NCBI GenBank assembly: GCA_043585095.1
Contig: CP121321.1
Span: 3,472,001 to 3,536,000 of the forward strand
Direction: 5' to 3'
Source of the DNA: JANQIO01 sp043585095
Lineage (GTDB): Bacteria; Pseudomonadota; Gammaproteobacteria; Pseudomonadales; Halieaceae
Length of the DNA stretch: 64,000 nt
Shown here one piece after another: positions 42,613-51,390 of this stretch (positions within the stretch are counted from its first letter, which is position 1; each line of letters opens with the position of its first letter). The notes under the pieces are model-generated. The model did not search any database and was not told where the DNA came from. It saw nothing but the letters and a program-made list of their open reading frames with translations. A program made the translations under genes and the position numbers.

Positions 42613-43045
42613 AAATTTTTTGGTGAAACAGCAGCCTCTCGCTGCGGCTTCCACCCTCCGGAAGAATATCTATCTCAAAGAAACGCACTTCTTCGTCACT
42701 AAACTCGAAGTCCGCTATGTAGTAAACAGCTGGGCCTTCACGCACTTCCGTAAACGTTAGGAAGGTATTTTGAAACAAATCCCAGCTGCGACCTTTTAGC
42801 TTTGCAGTCACGCCTCGCGTTTTGCCATCCTCCAAGGTTTCGATGATCGCAATATTGATAAAGGCGCGGTCTTTTGCTCTGACCAGCTGATATTGGCTGG
42901 CAATCCCGGGCTCAACAAAGGTGGTGTTCACTACGGTGTACAGCACCTCAAAGCGGCCAAAGGTTTCCGACGCTGCCATCAGCGATTGAGGCAGCAGCAT
43001 TCCAAGGCAACTCAAAACCAGTGAAACCCGCTTGGTTAGTGTCAT
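42602..43045 (-). CDS. DUF4426 family exported protein
   Basis: A 147-residue protein with a signal peptide (VSLVLSCLGMLLPQSLMA, cleavage before ASETFG). The mature part contains FEVLYTVVNTTFVEPGIASQYQLVRAKDRAFINIAI, recognisable as DUF4426, a small periplasmic domain found next to metW/rdgB in related bacteria. Function unknown. It lies between metW (9 bp upstream) and rdgB (overlapping), so it belongs to the methionine/nucleotide-cleanup operon. Confidence 0.87.
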   Translation of the reverse strand: MTLTKRVSLVLSCLGMLLPQSLMAASETFGRFEVLYTVVNTTFVEPGIASQYQLVRAKDRAFINIAIIETLEDGKTRGVTAKLKGRSWDLFQNTFLTFTEVREGPAVYYIADFEFSDEEVRFFEIDILPEGGSRSERLLFHQKIYEE

Positions 43046-43054
43046 GGCTTCAGT

Positions 43055-43645
43055 CTATCGAGTAATGTGGTAGATCGCCGTGTTGGCGAACAGGTTTGGC
43101 CACAGTCGAGTCAACCAGCCACCGTTATCATCGGGTCCGACCATGTGGCGGCGCAGTATGCGTATGTTGCGATCGGCGCATAGTGTTTCGAAATCACGCA
43201 CCGTGCAGAAATGAATGTTGGGGGTATCGAACCATGTATAGGGCAATAGCTTTGATACCGGCATGCGCCCGCGCAGGCTCAAATACAGGCGACAGCGCCA
43301 GTGGCCAAAATTGGGGAAGGTCACAATGCCCTGGTGGCCGACGCGCAGCATTTCATCCAACACTGTGTGAGGTGAATGCACGGCCTGCAGCGCGAACGCC
43401 ATCACTACGGTGTCAAAGCTCTTGTCTCCAAAATTACTGAGGCCCTGATCAATGTTCTGCTCAATAATATTCAGTCCGCGTGCTATAGCGGCATTGATAT
43501 AGTCCGGGTTGATCTCCAGGCCTAGACCGATGGTGTCGCGATCGGCCTGCAGTTGCGCCAAAAACTCACCGTCCCCGCAGCCCAAATCCAGCACGCGACT
43601 GCCCTTCTCAATCCACCGTTGAATATGGGTCAGATCCTGTCTCAC
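43055..43645 (-). CDS. metW: methionine biosynthesis protein MetW
   Basis: A 196-residue class I methyltransferase-like protein. VLDLGCGDGEFLAQL is the SAM-type loop, FDTVVMAFALQAVHSPHTVLDEMLRVG and GIVTFPNFGHWRCRLYLSLRGRMP are family blocks. MetW pairs with MetX in homoserine acylation in many proteobacteria. It overlaps metX by 4 bases (translational coupling), the canonical metX-metW order. Confidence 0.96.
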   Translation of the reverse strand: MRQDLTHIQRWIEKGSRVLDLGCGDGEFLAQLQADRDTIGLGLEINPDYINAAIARGLNIIEQNIDQGLSNFGDKSFDTVVMAFALQAVHSPHTVLDEMLRVGHQGIVTFPNFGHWRCRLYLSLRGRMPVSKLLPYTWFDTPNIHFCTVRDFETLCADRNIRILRRHMVGPDDNGGWLTRLWPNLFANTAIYHITR

Positions 43646-44781
43646 GTCGGCCGTACCCTTTCCATATAAGCTTTAAAAACCTGCAAGTAGCGTGGGATAG
43701 GCAACAGAAAGGCATCGTGCCCCTGATCGGCGTCGATTTCAGCGTAGGAGACGTTCTTACCCGCCGCCAGCAACGCATCGACGATCTCTCGAGACCGGGC
43801 CGGTGAAAAACGCCAGTCGCTGCTGAATGACAGCACCAGAAATGACGCCTTGGCGTGCTGGAACGCCGCCACAGGATCACCGCCGTACTCTCTGGCCAGA
43901 TCGAAGTAGTCCAGCGCCTGCGTCATTAGCATGTAGGTGTTGGCGTCAAAACTCTCGGAAAATACGCTGCCCTGATAGCGCAGATAGCTTTGCACCTGGA
44001 ATTCGACGTCGCTGTCGTTGCCAGGTTCGAGGCTACCGCTGCGCAAATCACGGCCAAATTTTTCTGCCATGGCATCGTCGGACAGATACGTCATATGCCC
44101 GACCATCCTTGCGATGGAGAGTCCGCGTCTGGGAACGCTGCCGTGGTCGCGATAGCGGCCCTCGTGGAAATCGACATCCGAGGCGATGGCCTGCCTGGCA
44201 ATCTCATTGAAGGCGATGTTCTGCGCGCTGAGCTTCAATGCCGCCGCGATGACCACGCAATGTTTGACGCGCTCCGGGTACTCCAGTGCCCAGCGCATGG
44301 CCTGCATGCCTCCCAGGCTGCCACCAACAACGGCAGCCCAGCAGGTGATCCCCAATCGGTCTGCCAGCATGGCCTGGCTGTGAACCCAGTCCCGCGCGCG
44401 CACCGGAGGAAAGTTGGGCCCGTACTCACGTCCAGTGGAAGGGTCGATACTCAGCGGCCCGGTAGAGCCGTGGCAGCCGCCAAGATTGTTTAGCGACACC
44501 ACAAAAAAATTGTTGGTATCGATGGCCTTTCCCGGACCAATACAGGCATCCCACCAGCCCGGTTTGCGGTCGCTGTGACTGTGGTAGCAGGCTGCGTGAT
44601 GATTGCCACTCAGCGCATGGCATACCAAAATCGCATTCGACTTGTCGGCGTTAAGCGTGCCATAGGTCTCGTAGATCAGCTCAAATTGCTCCAACCGCCG
44701 ACCACAGGCCAGCAAAATGCCTTCGGCAAAGTGCTCGGTCTGCGGCGTGACAATGTCTTTTTGCTCAGCTAAATCAGTCAT
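43642..44781 (-). CDS. metX: homoserine O-acyltransferase MetX
   Basis: A 379-residue alpha/beta-hydrolase-type acyltransferase, first committed step of methionine synthesis. YETYGTLNADKSNAILVCHALSG opens it, WAAVVGGSLGGMQAMRW carries the nucleophilic Ser, and GHDAFLLPIPRYLQVFKAYM includes the catalytic His with Asp upstream. MetX that travels with MetW in Pseudomonas-like bacteria uses succinyl-CoA; that specificity is inference from context. Joined to metW by a 4-base overlap. Confidence 0.95.
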   Translation of the reverse strand: MTDLAEQKDIVTPQTEHFAEGILLACGRRLEQFELIYETYGTLNADKSNAILVCHALSGNHHAACYHSHSDRKPGWWDACIGPGKAIDTNNFFVVSLNNLGGCHGSTGPLSIDPSTGREYGPNFPPVRARDWVHSQAMLADRLGITCWAAVVGGSLGGMQAMRWALEYPERVKHCVVIAAALKLSAQNIAFNEIARQAIASDVDFHEGRYRDHGSVPRRGLSIARMVGHMTYLSDDAMAEKFGRDLRSGSLEPGNDSDVEFQVQSYLRYQGSVFSESFDANTYMLMTQALDYFDLAREYGGDPVAAFQHAKASFLVLSFSSDWRFSPARSREIVDALLAAGKNVSYAEIDADQGHDAFLLPIPRYLQVFKAYMERVRPT

Positions 44782-44799
44782 GGCGACGGCCGTAGCCCT

Positions 44800-45384
44800 T
44801 TAAAATCCGACAACGAGAGCGGGCCTGAGCTGAACGCCGCGGGCAGCGTAGCTCACAAAAATCTGCGCGATTTGAATAGCGATAAAAACAAAGATGGGCG
44901 ATAAGTCCAGGCCGCCCATCGCGGGCAGTAGGCGCCGAAACGGCGCCATAACAGGCTCGGTAAGCTGATGCAGTAGATGAACCACGGGGCTGCCATTGCC
45001 CGGCGCTACCCAACTTAAAATGATGCTCGCCAATATCGCGAAAAAGTAAAAACTCAGGAATAGATTGATAATGCCCAGAGGTGCCCAAAGCAGCACATAC
45101 AGCACCGGCACCAGCCCGCCATGAACCAGGCCGAGCAGCACGATCGCAAGCATTTCCGCAGCTAACAGCAGAACTAAAGTTGCGACGTCGAAGCCGCCGT
45201 AGCCCGGTATGACCCGCCTCAATGGCAGGATGGCTGGGTTGGTCAGCTTGGCAATGGCTTGCGAGATGGGATTGTAAAAATCTGCGCGCACCAGCTGCAG
45301 CAGAAAACGCAGCATGACGACCAGCATCACCAAATTAAAAACAACGTCTACCAACAATGTGAATGAATCGGTTACCGGGCCCAT
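44800..45384 (-). CDS. yggT: YggT family membrane protein
   Basis: A 194-residue protein of two tandem YggT repeats, each with paired membrane helices and a conserved loop: LLQLVRADFYNPISQAIAKLTNPAILPLRRVIP, then VAPGNGSPVVHLLHQLTEPVMAPFRRLLP. Role unknown, possibly in membrane or cation homeostasis. It lies 4 bp after proC and 18 bp before metX in the same run. Confidence 0.94.
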   Translation of the reverse strand: MGPVTDSFTLLVDVVFNLVMLVVMLRFLLQLVRADFYNPISQAIAKLTNPAILPLRRVIPGYGGFDVATLVLLLAAEMLAIVLLGLVHGGLVPVLYVLLWAPLGIINLFLSFYFFAILASIILSWVAPGNGSPVVHLLHQLTEPVMAPFRRLLPAMGGLDLSPIFVFIAIQIAQIFVSYAARGVQLRPALVVGF

Positions 45385-45388
45385 AGAT

Positions 45389-46207
45389 CTATTCCGTTTC
45401 CTCTGCTAGCTCGCGAGAGCGATGTGCCGCAGCCGCCATGGCTGCCTCTACAATGTGTTCCAAACCGGATGCTTGTAAGCTATTAACGGCCCGCTCAGTG
45501 GTACCGTTAGGGCTTGTTACGCGCCGACGCAGTTCGTCGATTGAAAGGTCGCTTTCCGCGGCCATCCGCGCTGCACCTAGAGCAGTCTGAATGGCCAGTG
45601 CTTCACTGGTAGCGGCATTCAGGCCCAGCTTCGCTCCGGCAGCACTCATCGCCTCCATCAACAGAAAGAAATAGGCTGGGCCGCTACCCGACAGGGCAGT
45701 AACCGCGTCCATTTGCGCCTCGTCGTCAGTCCAACATACCGTGCCCACAGCTTCCAAAACGGCTTCAGCGAGTTGGCATTGCGCGGGACTAACTCCGTTG
45801 CCTGCGAACAAGGCCGATGCGCCAGCACGCAACAACGCGGGTGTGTTGGGCATGCAGCGAATAATTGGTACATCTCCCAGCCACCGATGAAATTGCGCAA
45901 GAGTGATACCCGCAGCGATAGAAACCACCACTGCACCGTTGCTTTGCAGGGCGCTTTGCAGAGGCGAGACAACGTCGCGCATGAGCTGCGGCTTGACCGC
46001 CAGCACCACCACATCGACGTCTGCGACTGTCGCAAAGTTGTCCGTAGAGGTTGATACGGGGCCGAGCTGCAGCAGCTTTTGCAGGGACTCTGGTTTGGGA
46101 TCGCTCGCAGAAATATTCTCTGCAGGCAGCCCTTTTGCCAACAGGCCTCCCACCATGCTGCTGGCCATGTTGCCAGCGCCGATAAAGCCGACTTTGAGAT
46201 GTTTCAC
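45389..46207 (-). CDS. proC: pyrroline-5-carboxylate reductase
   Basis: A 272-residue proline biosynthesis enzyme (E. coli 269). KVGFIGAGNMASSMVGGLLAKG is the NAD(P)-binding start, VVLAVKPQLMRDVV and VSIAAGITLAQFHRWLG follow, and DAVTALSGSGPAYFFLLMEAM with RRRVTSPNGTTERAV are the catalytic C-terminal blocks. A GTG at 46207 is chosen because family similarity starts there; an in-frame upstream ATG at 46279 would overlap yggS. 58 bp after yggS. Confidence 0.95.
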   Translation of the reverse strand: MKHLKVGFIGAGNMASSMVGGLLAKGLPAENISASDPKPESLQKLLQLGPVSTSTDNFATVADVDVVVLAVKPQLMRDVVSPLQSALQSNGAVVVSIAAGITLAQFHRWLGDVPIIRCMPNTPALLRAGASALFAGNGVSPAQCQLAEAVLEAVGTVCWTDDEAQMDAVTALSGSGPAYFFLLMEAMSAAGAKLGLNAATSEALAIQTALGAARMAAESDLSIDELRRRVTSPNGTTERAVNSLQASGLEHIVEAAMAAAAHRSRELAEETE

Positions 46208-46265
46208 TTTCTGTGACCGATTTCCCGGTTGGGGCAGCAGAGTATACACGCGCCGGCCCGCGCAA

Positions 46266-46967
46266 TCAGCGGCTTCCAAAGATGTCGGTGCCGATTCGAA
46301 CTATCGTAGCGCCCTCTGCAATTGCAGCTTCCAAATCTGCAGACATGCCCATAGAGAGCGTATCGAGCCCTGGGTGCTGCGGCTGCAGATCCTCGAGCAA
46401 TTCGCGCAAGGCGGCAAAGGGGGCTCGCACGGCATCGCTGTTGATATCGGCGTCCGGCGGGGGTGGGGCAGGGATAGCCATCAAGCCGCGCAGCTGCAGT
46501 TTCGGTAGCGCGGCGATCTGCTCGGCAAGCACTGGAAGGGCGTCGGGCTGTACGCCCGCTTTGCTAGCTTCCTCACTGATATTGACCTGCAAACAGATAT
46601 TCAAAGGTGGCAGCCCGTCGGGCCTTTGATCATTGAGGCGTCTGGCGATCTTTTCGCGCTCCACGCTATGCACCCAGGAAAAGTGTGCCGCTACGTCGCG
46701 GGTTTTGTTCGATTGCAGCGGGCCAATAAAGTGCCAGGTTAGCGAAAGGGACTTAAGTTCATCGATTTTTTCGAGTGCTTCCTGCACATAATTTTCCCCG
46801 ATCTGTGTCGCACCGGCGGCAGCGGCGGCACGAATCGCGGCGGCGGGCTTGGTTTTACTGACTGCCAGCAGGGTAATCTCGCCGGGATCACGGCCACAGT
46901 TTTGTGACGCGATTCGTATTCTGTCCCTGAGCTTTGCTATATTCTGGGCTATTGTGGCGTCTGTCAT
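46266..46967 (-). CDS. yggS: PLP homeostasis protein YggS
   Basis: A 233-residue PLP-binding protein (PLPBP/YggS) that buffers pyridoxal phosphate. ITLLAVSKTKPAAAIRAA holds the PLP Lys, GENYVQEALEKIDEL and WHFIGPLQSNKTRDVAAHF are conserved, and LSMGMSADLEAAIAEGATIVRIGTDIFG ends it. ATG 46967 with AGGAAG six bases upstream is chosen over an in-frame start at 47069. It is the first gene of the eight-gene minus-strand run and is divergent from pilT across 172 bp. Confidence 0.96.
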   Translation of the reverse strand: MTDATIAQNIAKLRDRIRIASQNCGRDPGEITLLAVSKTKPAAAIRAAAAAGATQIGENYVQEALEKIDELKSLSLTWHFIGPLQSNKTRDVAAHFSWVHSVEREKIARRLNDQRPDGLPPLNICLQVNISEEASKAGVQPDALPVLAEQIAALPKLQLRGLMAIPAPPPPDADINSDAVRAPFAALRELLEDLQPQHPGLDTLSMGMSADLEAAIAEGATIVRIGTDIFGSR

Positions 46968-47139
46968 GCTGCTTCCTGGCAACTTGGGCGTGGTTCGGGG
47001 TGAACGGTAGGCCGGACCTACTCGGCGTGAATACACAACCGGCGGCGTCATTTTAACCGGCGTGCGCATTAGTGCACTGCTTTGCTAAAAACTGCTTAAA
47101 AAAACTGCTTAAAAAGGTTGGAACAGGGAAACAAAACCT

Positions 47140-48174
47140 ATGGATATCACAGAGCTGCTGGCATTCAGCGCAAAGCAAGGCGCGTCGGATTTGCACCTTT
47201 CTGCAGGCTTGCCGCCGATGATTCGCGTGGACGGTGACGTACGGCGTATTAATCTGCCGCCCATGGACCATAAGCAGGTTCATGAACTGATCTACGAGAT
47301 CATGAATGATAAGCAGCGCAAAGAGTACGAAGAGTTCATGGAAACGGACTTTTCGTTTGAGGTACCGGGCGTCGCGCGCTTCCGTGTCAATGCGTTCAAT
47401 CAGAACCGCGGCGCCGGCGGCGTGTTCCGGACCATTCCATCCAAAGTTCTGTCCATGGAAGATTTGGGTATGGGCCAGGTCTTCAAAGATATCGCGATGA
47501 TTCCCAGAGGGCTGATGTTGGTCACCGGACCCACGGGCTCTGGCAAGTCCACAACGCTTGCCGCCATCATCGATTACATTAACGATAACAAGTACGAGCA
47601 CATCCTCACCATTGAGGATCCCATTGAATTTGTCCACGAGAGTAAAAAGTGCTTGGTTAACCAGCGCGAGGTCCACCGCGATACCCTGGGCTTTAGCGAG
47701 GCGCTGCGCTCGGCCCTGCGGGAAGACCCCGACATTATTCTGGTAGGTGAGCTTCGAGATCTCGAAACGATCAAGTTGGCGCTTGAGGCGGCCGAGACGG
47801 GTCACCTGGTCTTTGGCACGCTACACACTCAGTCAGCCGCCAAAACAATTGACCGGGTGATCGACGTATTCCCCGCCGCCGAAAAGGCAATGGTGCGCTC
47901 CATGCTGTCGGAATCTCTGCAGGCGGTGATTTCGCAAACGCTGCTGAAAAAACAGGGCGGCGGCCGGGTGGCAGCGCATGAAATCATGCGCGGCACATCG
48001 GCGATACGTAACCTGATCAGGGAAGATAAAGTTGCGCAGATGTACTCGGCAATTCAGACCGGTGCAAATCTGGGTATGCAGACCCTGGACCAATGTCTGG
48101 AGCGACTGGTAGAGCAGCGACTGATATCGCGTGACGTCGCTCGCGAGAAAGCCAAGATGCCGGACAATTTCTAA
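47140..48174 (+). CDS. pilT: type IV pilus retraction ATPase PilT
   Basis: A 344-residue hexameric secretion-type ATPase that depolymerises type IV pili for twitching motility. ASDLHLSAGLPPMIRVDG is the N-terminal domain, VTGPTGSGKSTTLAAIIDYIN the Walker A, TIEDPIEFVH the Asp box, ILVGELRDLETIKLALEAAETGHLVFGTLHTQSAAKTIDR the Walker B/His box in pieces, and AIRNLIREDKVAQMYSAIQ the C-terminal retraction motif. Full length. Upstream, AAAAACTGCTT occurs twice in tandem. Confidence 0.97.
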   Translation: MDITELLAFSAKQGASDLHLSAGLPPMIRVDGDVRRINLPPMDHKQVHELIYEIMNDKQRKEYEEFMETDFSFEVPGVARFRVNAFNQNRGAGGVFRTIPSKVLSMEDLGMGQVFKDIAMIPRGLMLVTGPTGSGKSTTLAAIIDYINDNKYEHILTIEDPIEFVHESKKCLVNQREVHRDTLGFSEALRSALREDPDIILVGELRDLETIKLALEAAETGHLVFGTLHTQSAAKTIDRVIDVFPAAEKAMVRSMLSESLQAVISQTLLKKQGGGRVAAHEIMRGTSAIRNLIREDKVAQMYSAIQTGANLGMQTLDQCLERLVEQRLISRDVAREKAKMPDNF

Positions 48175-48282
48175 CTCATTCATTAGCGTTACGGCGCGGC
48201 CGTGTGTCTCCAATAGCTGAAGCCGCACTAAAAGTATCAAAGGCGCTGGCCCGGAGCTGCGCAACGTCAGAGAGGTCCTAAC

Positions 48283-49425
48283 ATGGATATCGATAAGCTG
48301 CTGAAGTTCATGGTGGACAAAAAAGCCTCTGACGCTTTCATCACAGTAGGTGTCGCTCCCAGCCTTAAAATCAACGGCAAGGTTATGCCGGTGTCTGATC
48401 ATAAGCTCACTGCTGAGCAGGTGCACAAGGTCGTGACCGGAGTTATGAGCGATGCGCAGCGGGAGGAGTTCGCCACTCATAACGAATGCAACTTCGCCGT
48501 GGCGCGTGAGGACATCGGTCGGTTTCGTGCCAGTGCCTTTTATCAGCGCAATCAGCCCGGCATGGTGCTGCGGCGGATTGAGACGACCATCCCCTCTATT
48601 GACGATCTGAACCTGCCGCCGGTCATTCGCGACCTGGCGATGACCAAGCGCGGGCTGGTGATCTTCGTGGGCGCAACGGGCACCGGTAAGTCGACTTCAC
48701 TGGCTTCCATGATTGGGTATCGAAACCACAACAGTACCGGCCATATCATCAGCATCGAGGACCCTATTGAATTTATTCACGATCACGCCGGCTGCATTGT
48801 GACGCAACGGGAAGTGGGTATTGATACGGAGAGCTTTGACGTGGCGCTGAAGAATACGCTGCGCCAGGCCCCCGATGTCATCATGATTGGTGAGGTTCGA
48901 ACCAAAGAAACCATGGAGCAGGCGATTACGTTTGCCGAGACCGGTCACCTCTGCTTGTGCACCCTGCACGCCAACAACGCGAACCAGGCCCTGGATCGCA
49001 TACAGCACTTCTTCCCTGTAGAGCGCCACGATCAGATCTGGATGGACCTGTCATTGAACTTGCGCGGCATGGTGGCCCAGCAATTGGTGCCTACCCGCGA
49101 CGGCAAAAGTCGTCGCGCGGTAATCGAAGTGTTGCTCAATACACCGCTGGTGTCGGATCTGATCCGCAAGGGTGAAGTCCACCTGCTCAAAGAGTTGATG
49201 GGTAACTCCAATGAGCAGGGTATGCAGACCTTCGATCAGGCGCTGTTCAAGCTCTACAAAGAGGGCTCGATCGACGAAGAGAAGGCACTGGCCCACGCAG
49301 ATTCACGCAACGACCTGCGGCTTATGATCAAGCTGGATGCAGACGGCGGAGACGCACTCGCCAGAGCGCCGTCGTTGAGCATGGAAATGAACGACGACGA
49401 GTCCAGACAAAACTTTCTTCGCTAA
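48283..49425 (+). CDS. pilU: type IV pilus retraction ATPase PilU
   Basis: A 380-residue paralogue of PilT that assists retraction. SDAFITVGVAPSLKINGK is the N-terminal domain, VGATGTGKSTSLASMI the Walker A, IEDPIEFIHDHAGC the Asp box, and ETGHLCLCTLHANNANQALDR the His box, where PilU-type Cys and Asn replace PilT residues. GAGAGG lies seven bases before the ATG. 108 bp after pilT, so cotranscription is likely. Its stop overlaps that of the convergent ruvX by 4 bases. Confidence 0.96.
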   Translation: MDIDKLLKFMVDKKASDAFITVGVAPSLKINGKVMPVSDHKLTAEQVHKVVTGVMSDAQREEFATHNECNFAVAREDIGRFRASAFYQRNQPGMVLRRIETTIPSIDDLNLPPVIRDLAMTKRGLVIFVGATGTGKSTSLASMIGYRNHNSTGHIISIEDPIEFIHDHAGCIVTQREVGIDTESFDVALKNTLRQAPDVIMIGEVRTKETMEQAITFAETGHLCLCTLHANNANQALDRIQHFFPVERHDQIWMDLSLNLRGMVAQQLVPTRDGKSRRAVIEVLLNTPLVSDLIRKGEVHLLKELMGNSNEQGMQTFDQALFKLYKEGSIDEEKALAHADSRNDLRLMIKLDADGGDALARAPSLSMEMNDDESRQNFLR

Positions 49426-49847
49426 CGGTCCGCTAGCCAGGTTTGCAATATCAGTTGCGCGGCGAGGCTATCGGCGGGTGCGTTTTTATAGTCGCCTCGG
49501 TGCCCTCTTTCCTGCAATAGCTGTTTAGCCTCGAAGCTGGAAAGACGCTCGTCGGCGTATTCGATGGGTGTGCGGAAACGTGCTTCCAGTCGACGCCCAA
49601 ACTTCAGCGCCCTTCTGGAGAGCTCACTCTCGGTGTCGTCCATGTTCAGTGGGCGCCCGACCACGATGATACCGGGCTGCCATTCAGCGATCAGCGCGTC
49701 TAACACCTGCCAATCTGGAATGCCGTCCCTGGCCCGCAATACCGTGAGCGGTTCACAGGTGTTGGTTAAGGTGTTGCCAGTGGCAACGCCGATCTGGCGA
49801 AGGCCGAAATCAAACGCGAGTATGCTGCTGCTCCTGGTGCTACCCAT
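49422..49847 (-). CDS. ruvX: Holliday junction resolvase-like protein RuvX/YqgF
   Basis: A 141-residue RNase H-fold protein. AFDFGLRQIGVATGNTLT is the first strand with the catalytic Asp, IIVVGRPLNMDDTES the second block, and YADERLSSFEAKQLL and DSLAAQLILQTWL the acidic ends. Members are linked to 16S/23S rRNA 5'-end maturation or junction resolution. 8 bp after yqgE, as in many gammaproteobacteria. Confidence 0.94.
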   Translation of the reverse strand: MGSTRSSSILAFDFGLRQIGVATGNTLTNTCEPLTVLRARDGIPDWQVLDALIAEWQPGIIVVGRPLNMDDTESELSRRALKFGRRLEARFRTPIEYADERLSSFEAKQLLQERGHRGDYKNAPADSLAAQLILQTWLADR

Positions 49848-49855
49848 AGTGTGCT

Positions 49856-50434
49856 TCAGGCACGCCCGGCTTGTGCTGACAGAAGGTTCATGTCGACGCC
49901 AAGCTGCGCTGCAGCCTTGCTGAGGCGCAGGTGCAGCGGTGTTTCAAACAAAATATCGGCGTCCGCCGGAAGCGTCAGCCAGGCATTTGCAGCGATTTCG
50001 CTCTCAAGCTGCCCGGGCGACCAGCCGGCGTAGCCAAGCGCAACCAGATATCGCTGCGGGCCTTCTCCCGTGGCAATTGAGGCAAGAATGTCCTGAGAGG
50101 TCGTGAGGGCAATGTCGTCGCTGATTGATAGGGTAGCCTCCCATTCATCAGTTTGCGGTGGGTGAAGAATGAAGCCGCGATCCGTTTGCACCGGTCCACC
50201 AGATAACACTGCCGTGTCCTGAAAAAGTCCACTAGTGGGAAGCTCAAGGTGCGCGAGCACTTCTTCGAGATTTAGGTCCAGCAGTTGATTGACGACGATG
50301 CCCATCGCGCCGTGCTGACTGTGCTCACATAGATAGGTAATGCTGTTGGCAAAAAAGTCGCCGCTAAGGCCGGGCATGGCCAGCAGGAAATGGCCTTGAA
50401 GGCCACTCCCTGTGCCATCTTTATAAGCCGTCAT
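49856..50434 (-). CDS. YqgE/AlgH family protein
   Basis: A 192-residue UPF0301 protein. LQGHFLLAMPGLSGDFFANSITYLCEHSQHGAMGIVVN spans the conserved beta-core (shown in parts GHFLLAMPGL and YLCEHSQHGAMG), then FQDTAVLSGGPVQTDRGFILH and YLVALGYAGWSPGQLESEI. In Pseudomonas AlgH was proposed to affect alginate genes, but no molecular function is fixed. It lies between tonB-like and ruvX genes on the minus strand. Confidence 0.94.
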   Translation of the reverse strand: MTAYKDGTGSGLQGHFLLAMPGLSGDFFANSITYLCEHSQHGAMGIVVNQLLDLNLEEVLAHLELPTSGLFQDTAVLSGGPVQTDRGFILHPPQTDEWEATLSISDDIALTTSQDILASIATGEGPQRYLVALGYAGWSPGQLESEIAANAWLTLPADADILFETPLHLRLSKAAAQLGVDMNLLSAQAGRA

Positions 50435-50499
50435 GGCGCACTCCCTCGGGACGCCAGGGGCCCGTATGACGCAGACTTAAGTCTGACTAGACGGCGCAT

Positions 50500-51378
50500 T
50501 TAGCCTTTCTCCGAGCTTAGTCGGTTCTGTCGAAACTTCCATGTGCGGATGATTTCCAGCGTATCGGTGGTTTCGCGAAGTTCAGCGGGGAAGGGCTCGA
50601 ACGGGGCTGCAAGGCGCACTATTCGAATTGCCGCTTCGTCTAGCACCGCATGTCCTGAAGAAGACAGCACCTCAATGCTATCAATCTGGCCGTCGTAGCG
50701 AATGGAGACCAGCAGGCGAAGATCGCCGTAAATTCCGTAGCGGCTGGATGCACTAGGGTAATAGCGATTGCCAACCGCTTCGACCTTGCTGCGCCAATTG
50801 TGTAGATAGGCGGCATCCACGGCGGCACGTGCAGACAACGACGTCAGGCGCTTAACCCTTGGGCGTTCTGCATAGGCCTGTTGCTGCTGGTCCAGGCGAG
50901 CTTCAAGGCTGGCGATGCTTTCGTTGAGCGCGCGTATGTTGGGATCTATTGCCGACGCGATTACTGGATCCGGTTGTTCTTCCTTTTCCTCAACCCACAC
51001 GGAGTTCACGGTATCTGCAATGGTTGTGGCGATCCTGTCGCGCTGCTGCTGCGGCGATTCTTGGACTTCCAGCGGCGCGCCGCCCAGGTCGCGAATGCGG
51101 TTATCGCTGAACTCGGCCTGACGCTGGGTGGTCAGCTCTGCTCTTTCTGCCAGCGTGCCGCTGCCTTCCTGGTTGGCCTGGGCGACAAAGCGCGCGTCCT
51201 CTGGCGCAAACTGGCTCTGGAACTGCGCCAGGGTCACTTCAAGCTGAGGAGGCGTGTAATCCACAGCGTCGCTGGCAAAGCTGATGCCCAGGACAAGCAT
51301 CAGGTGTACGGCAAAAGCAATGAATACAAAAAACCCCAGCTGATCGTGCTGCGGGGCCTGTTGTTCCAGCAACGGCAT
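50500..51378 (-). CDS. TonB-like energy transducer
   Basis: A 292-residue membrane protein. One N-terminal helix (LGFFVFIAFAVHLMLVLGISFA) anchors it, a Gln/Glu-rich coiled region spans roughly 60-175, and the C-terminus has the TonB fold: YLHNWRSKVEAVGNRYYP, GDLRLLVSIRYDGQIDSIEVLSSSGHAVLDEAAIRIVR and APFEPFPAEL. It lacks a classic Pro-Lys/Pro-Glu stretch. In Pseudomonas the tonB3 gene between gshB and yqgE is required for twitching, and the nearby pilTU genes make a similar role plausible here (inference). Confidence 0.9.
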   Translation of the reverse strand: MPLLEQQAPQHDQLGFFVFIAFAVHLMLVLGISFASDAVDYTPPQLEVTLAQFQSQFAPEDARFVAQANQEGSGTLAERAELTTQRQAEFSDNRIRDLGGAPLEVQESPQQQRDRIATTIADTVNSVWVEEKEEQPDPVIASAIDPNIRALNESIASLEARLDQQQQAYAERPRVKRLTSLSARAAVDAAYLHNWRSKVEAVGNRYYPSASSRYGIYGDLRLLVSIRYDGQIDSIEVLSSSGHAVLDEAAIRIVRLAAPFEPFPAELRETTDTLEIIRTWKFRQNRLSSEKG

Positions 51379-51390
51379 GTTGTCGGCGGC

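Noticed and set aside
47089..47119. AAAAACTGCTT duplication upstream of pilT as a regulatory repeat
   Set aside because: Two short copies in an A-rich stretch are too little to separate from chance slippage.
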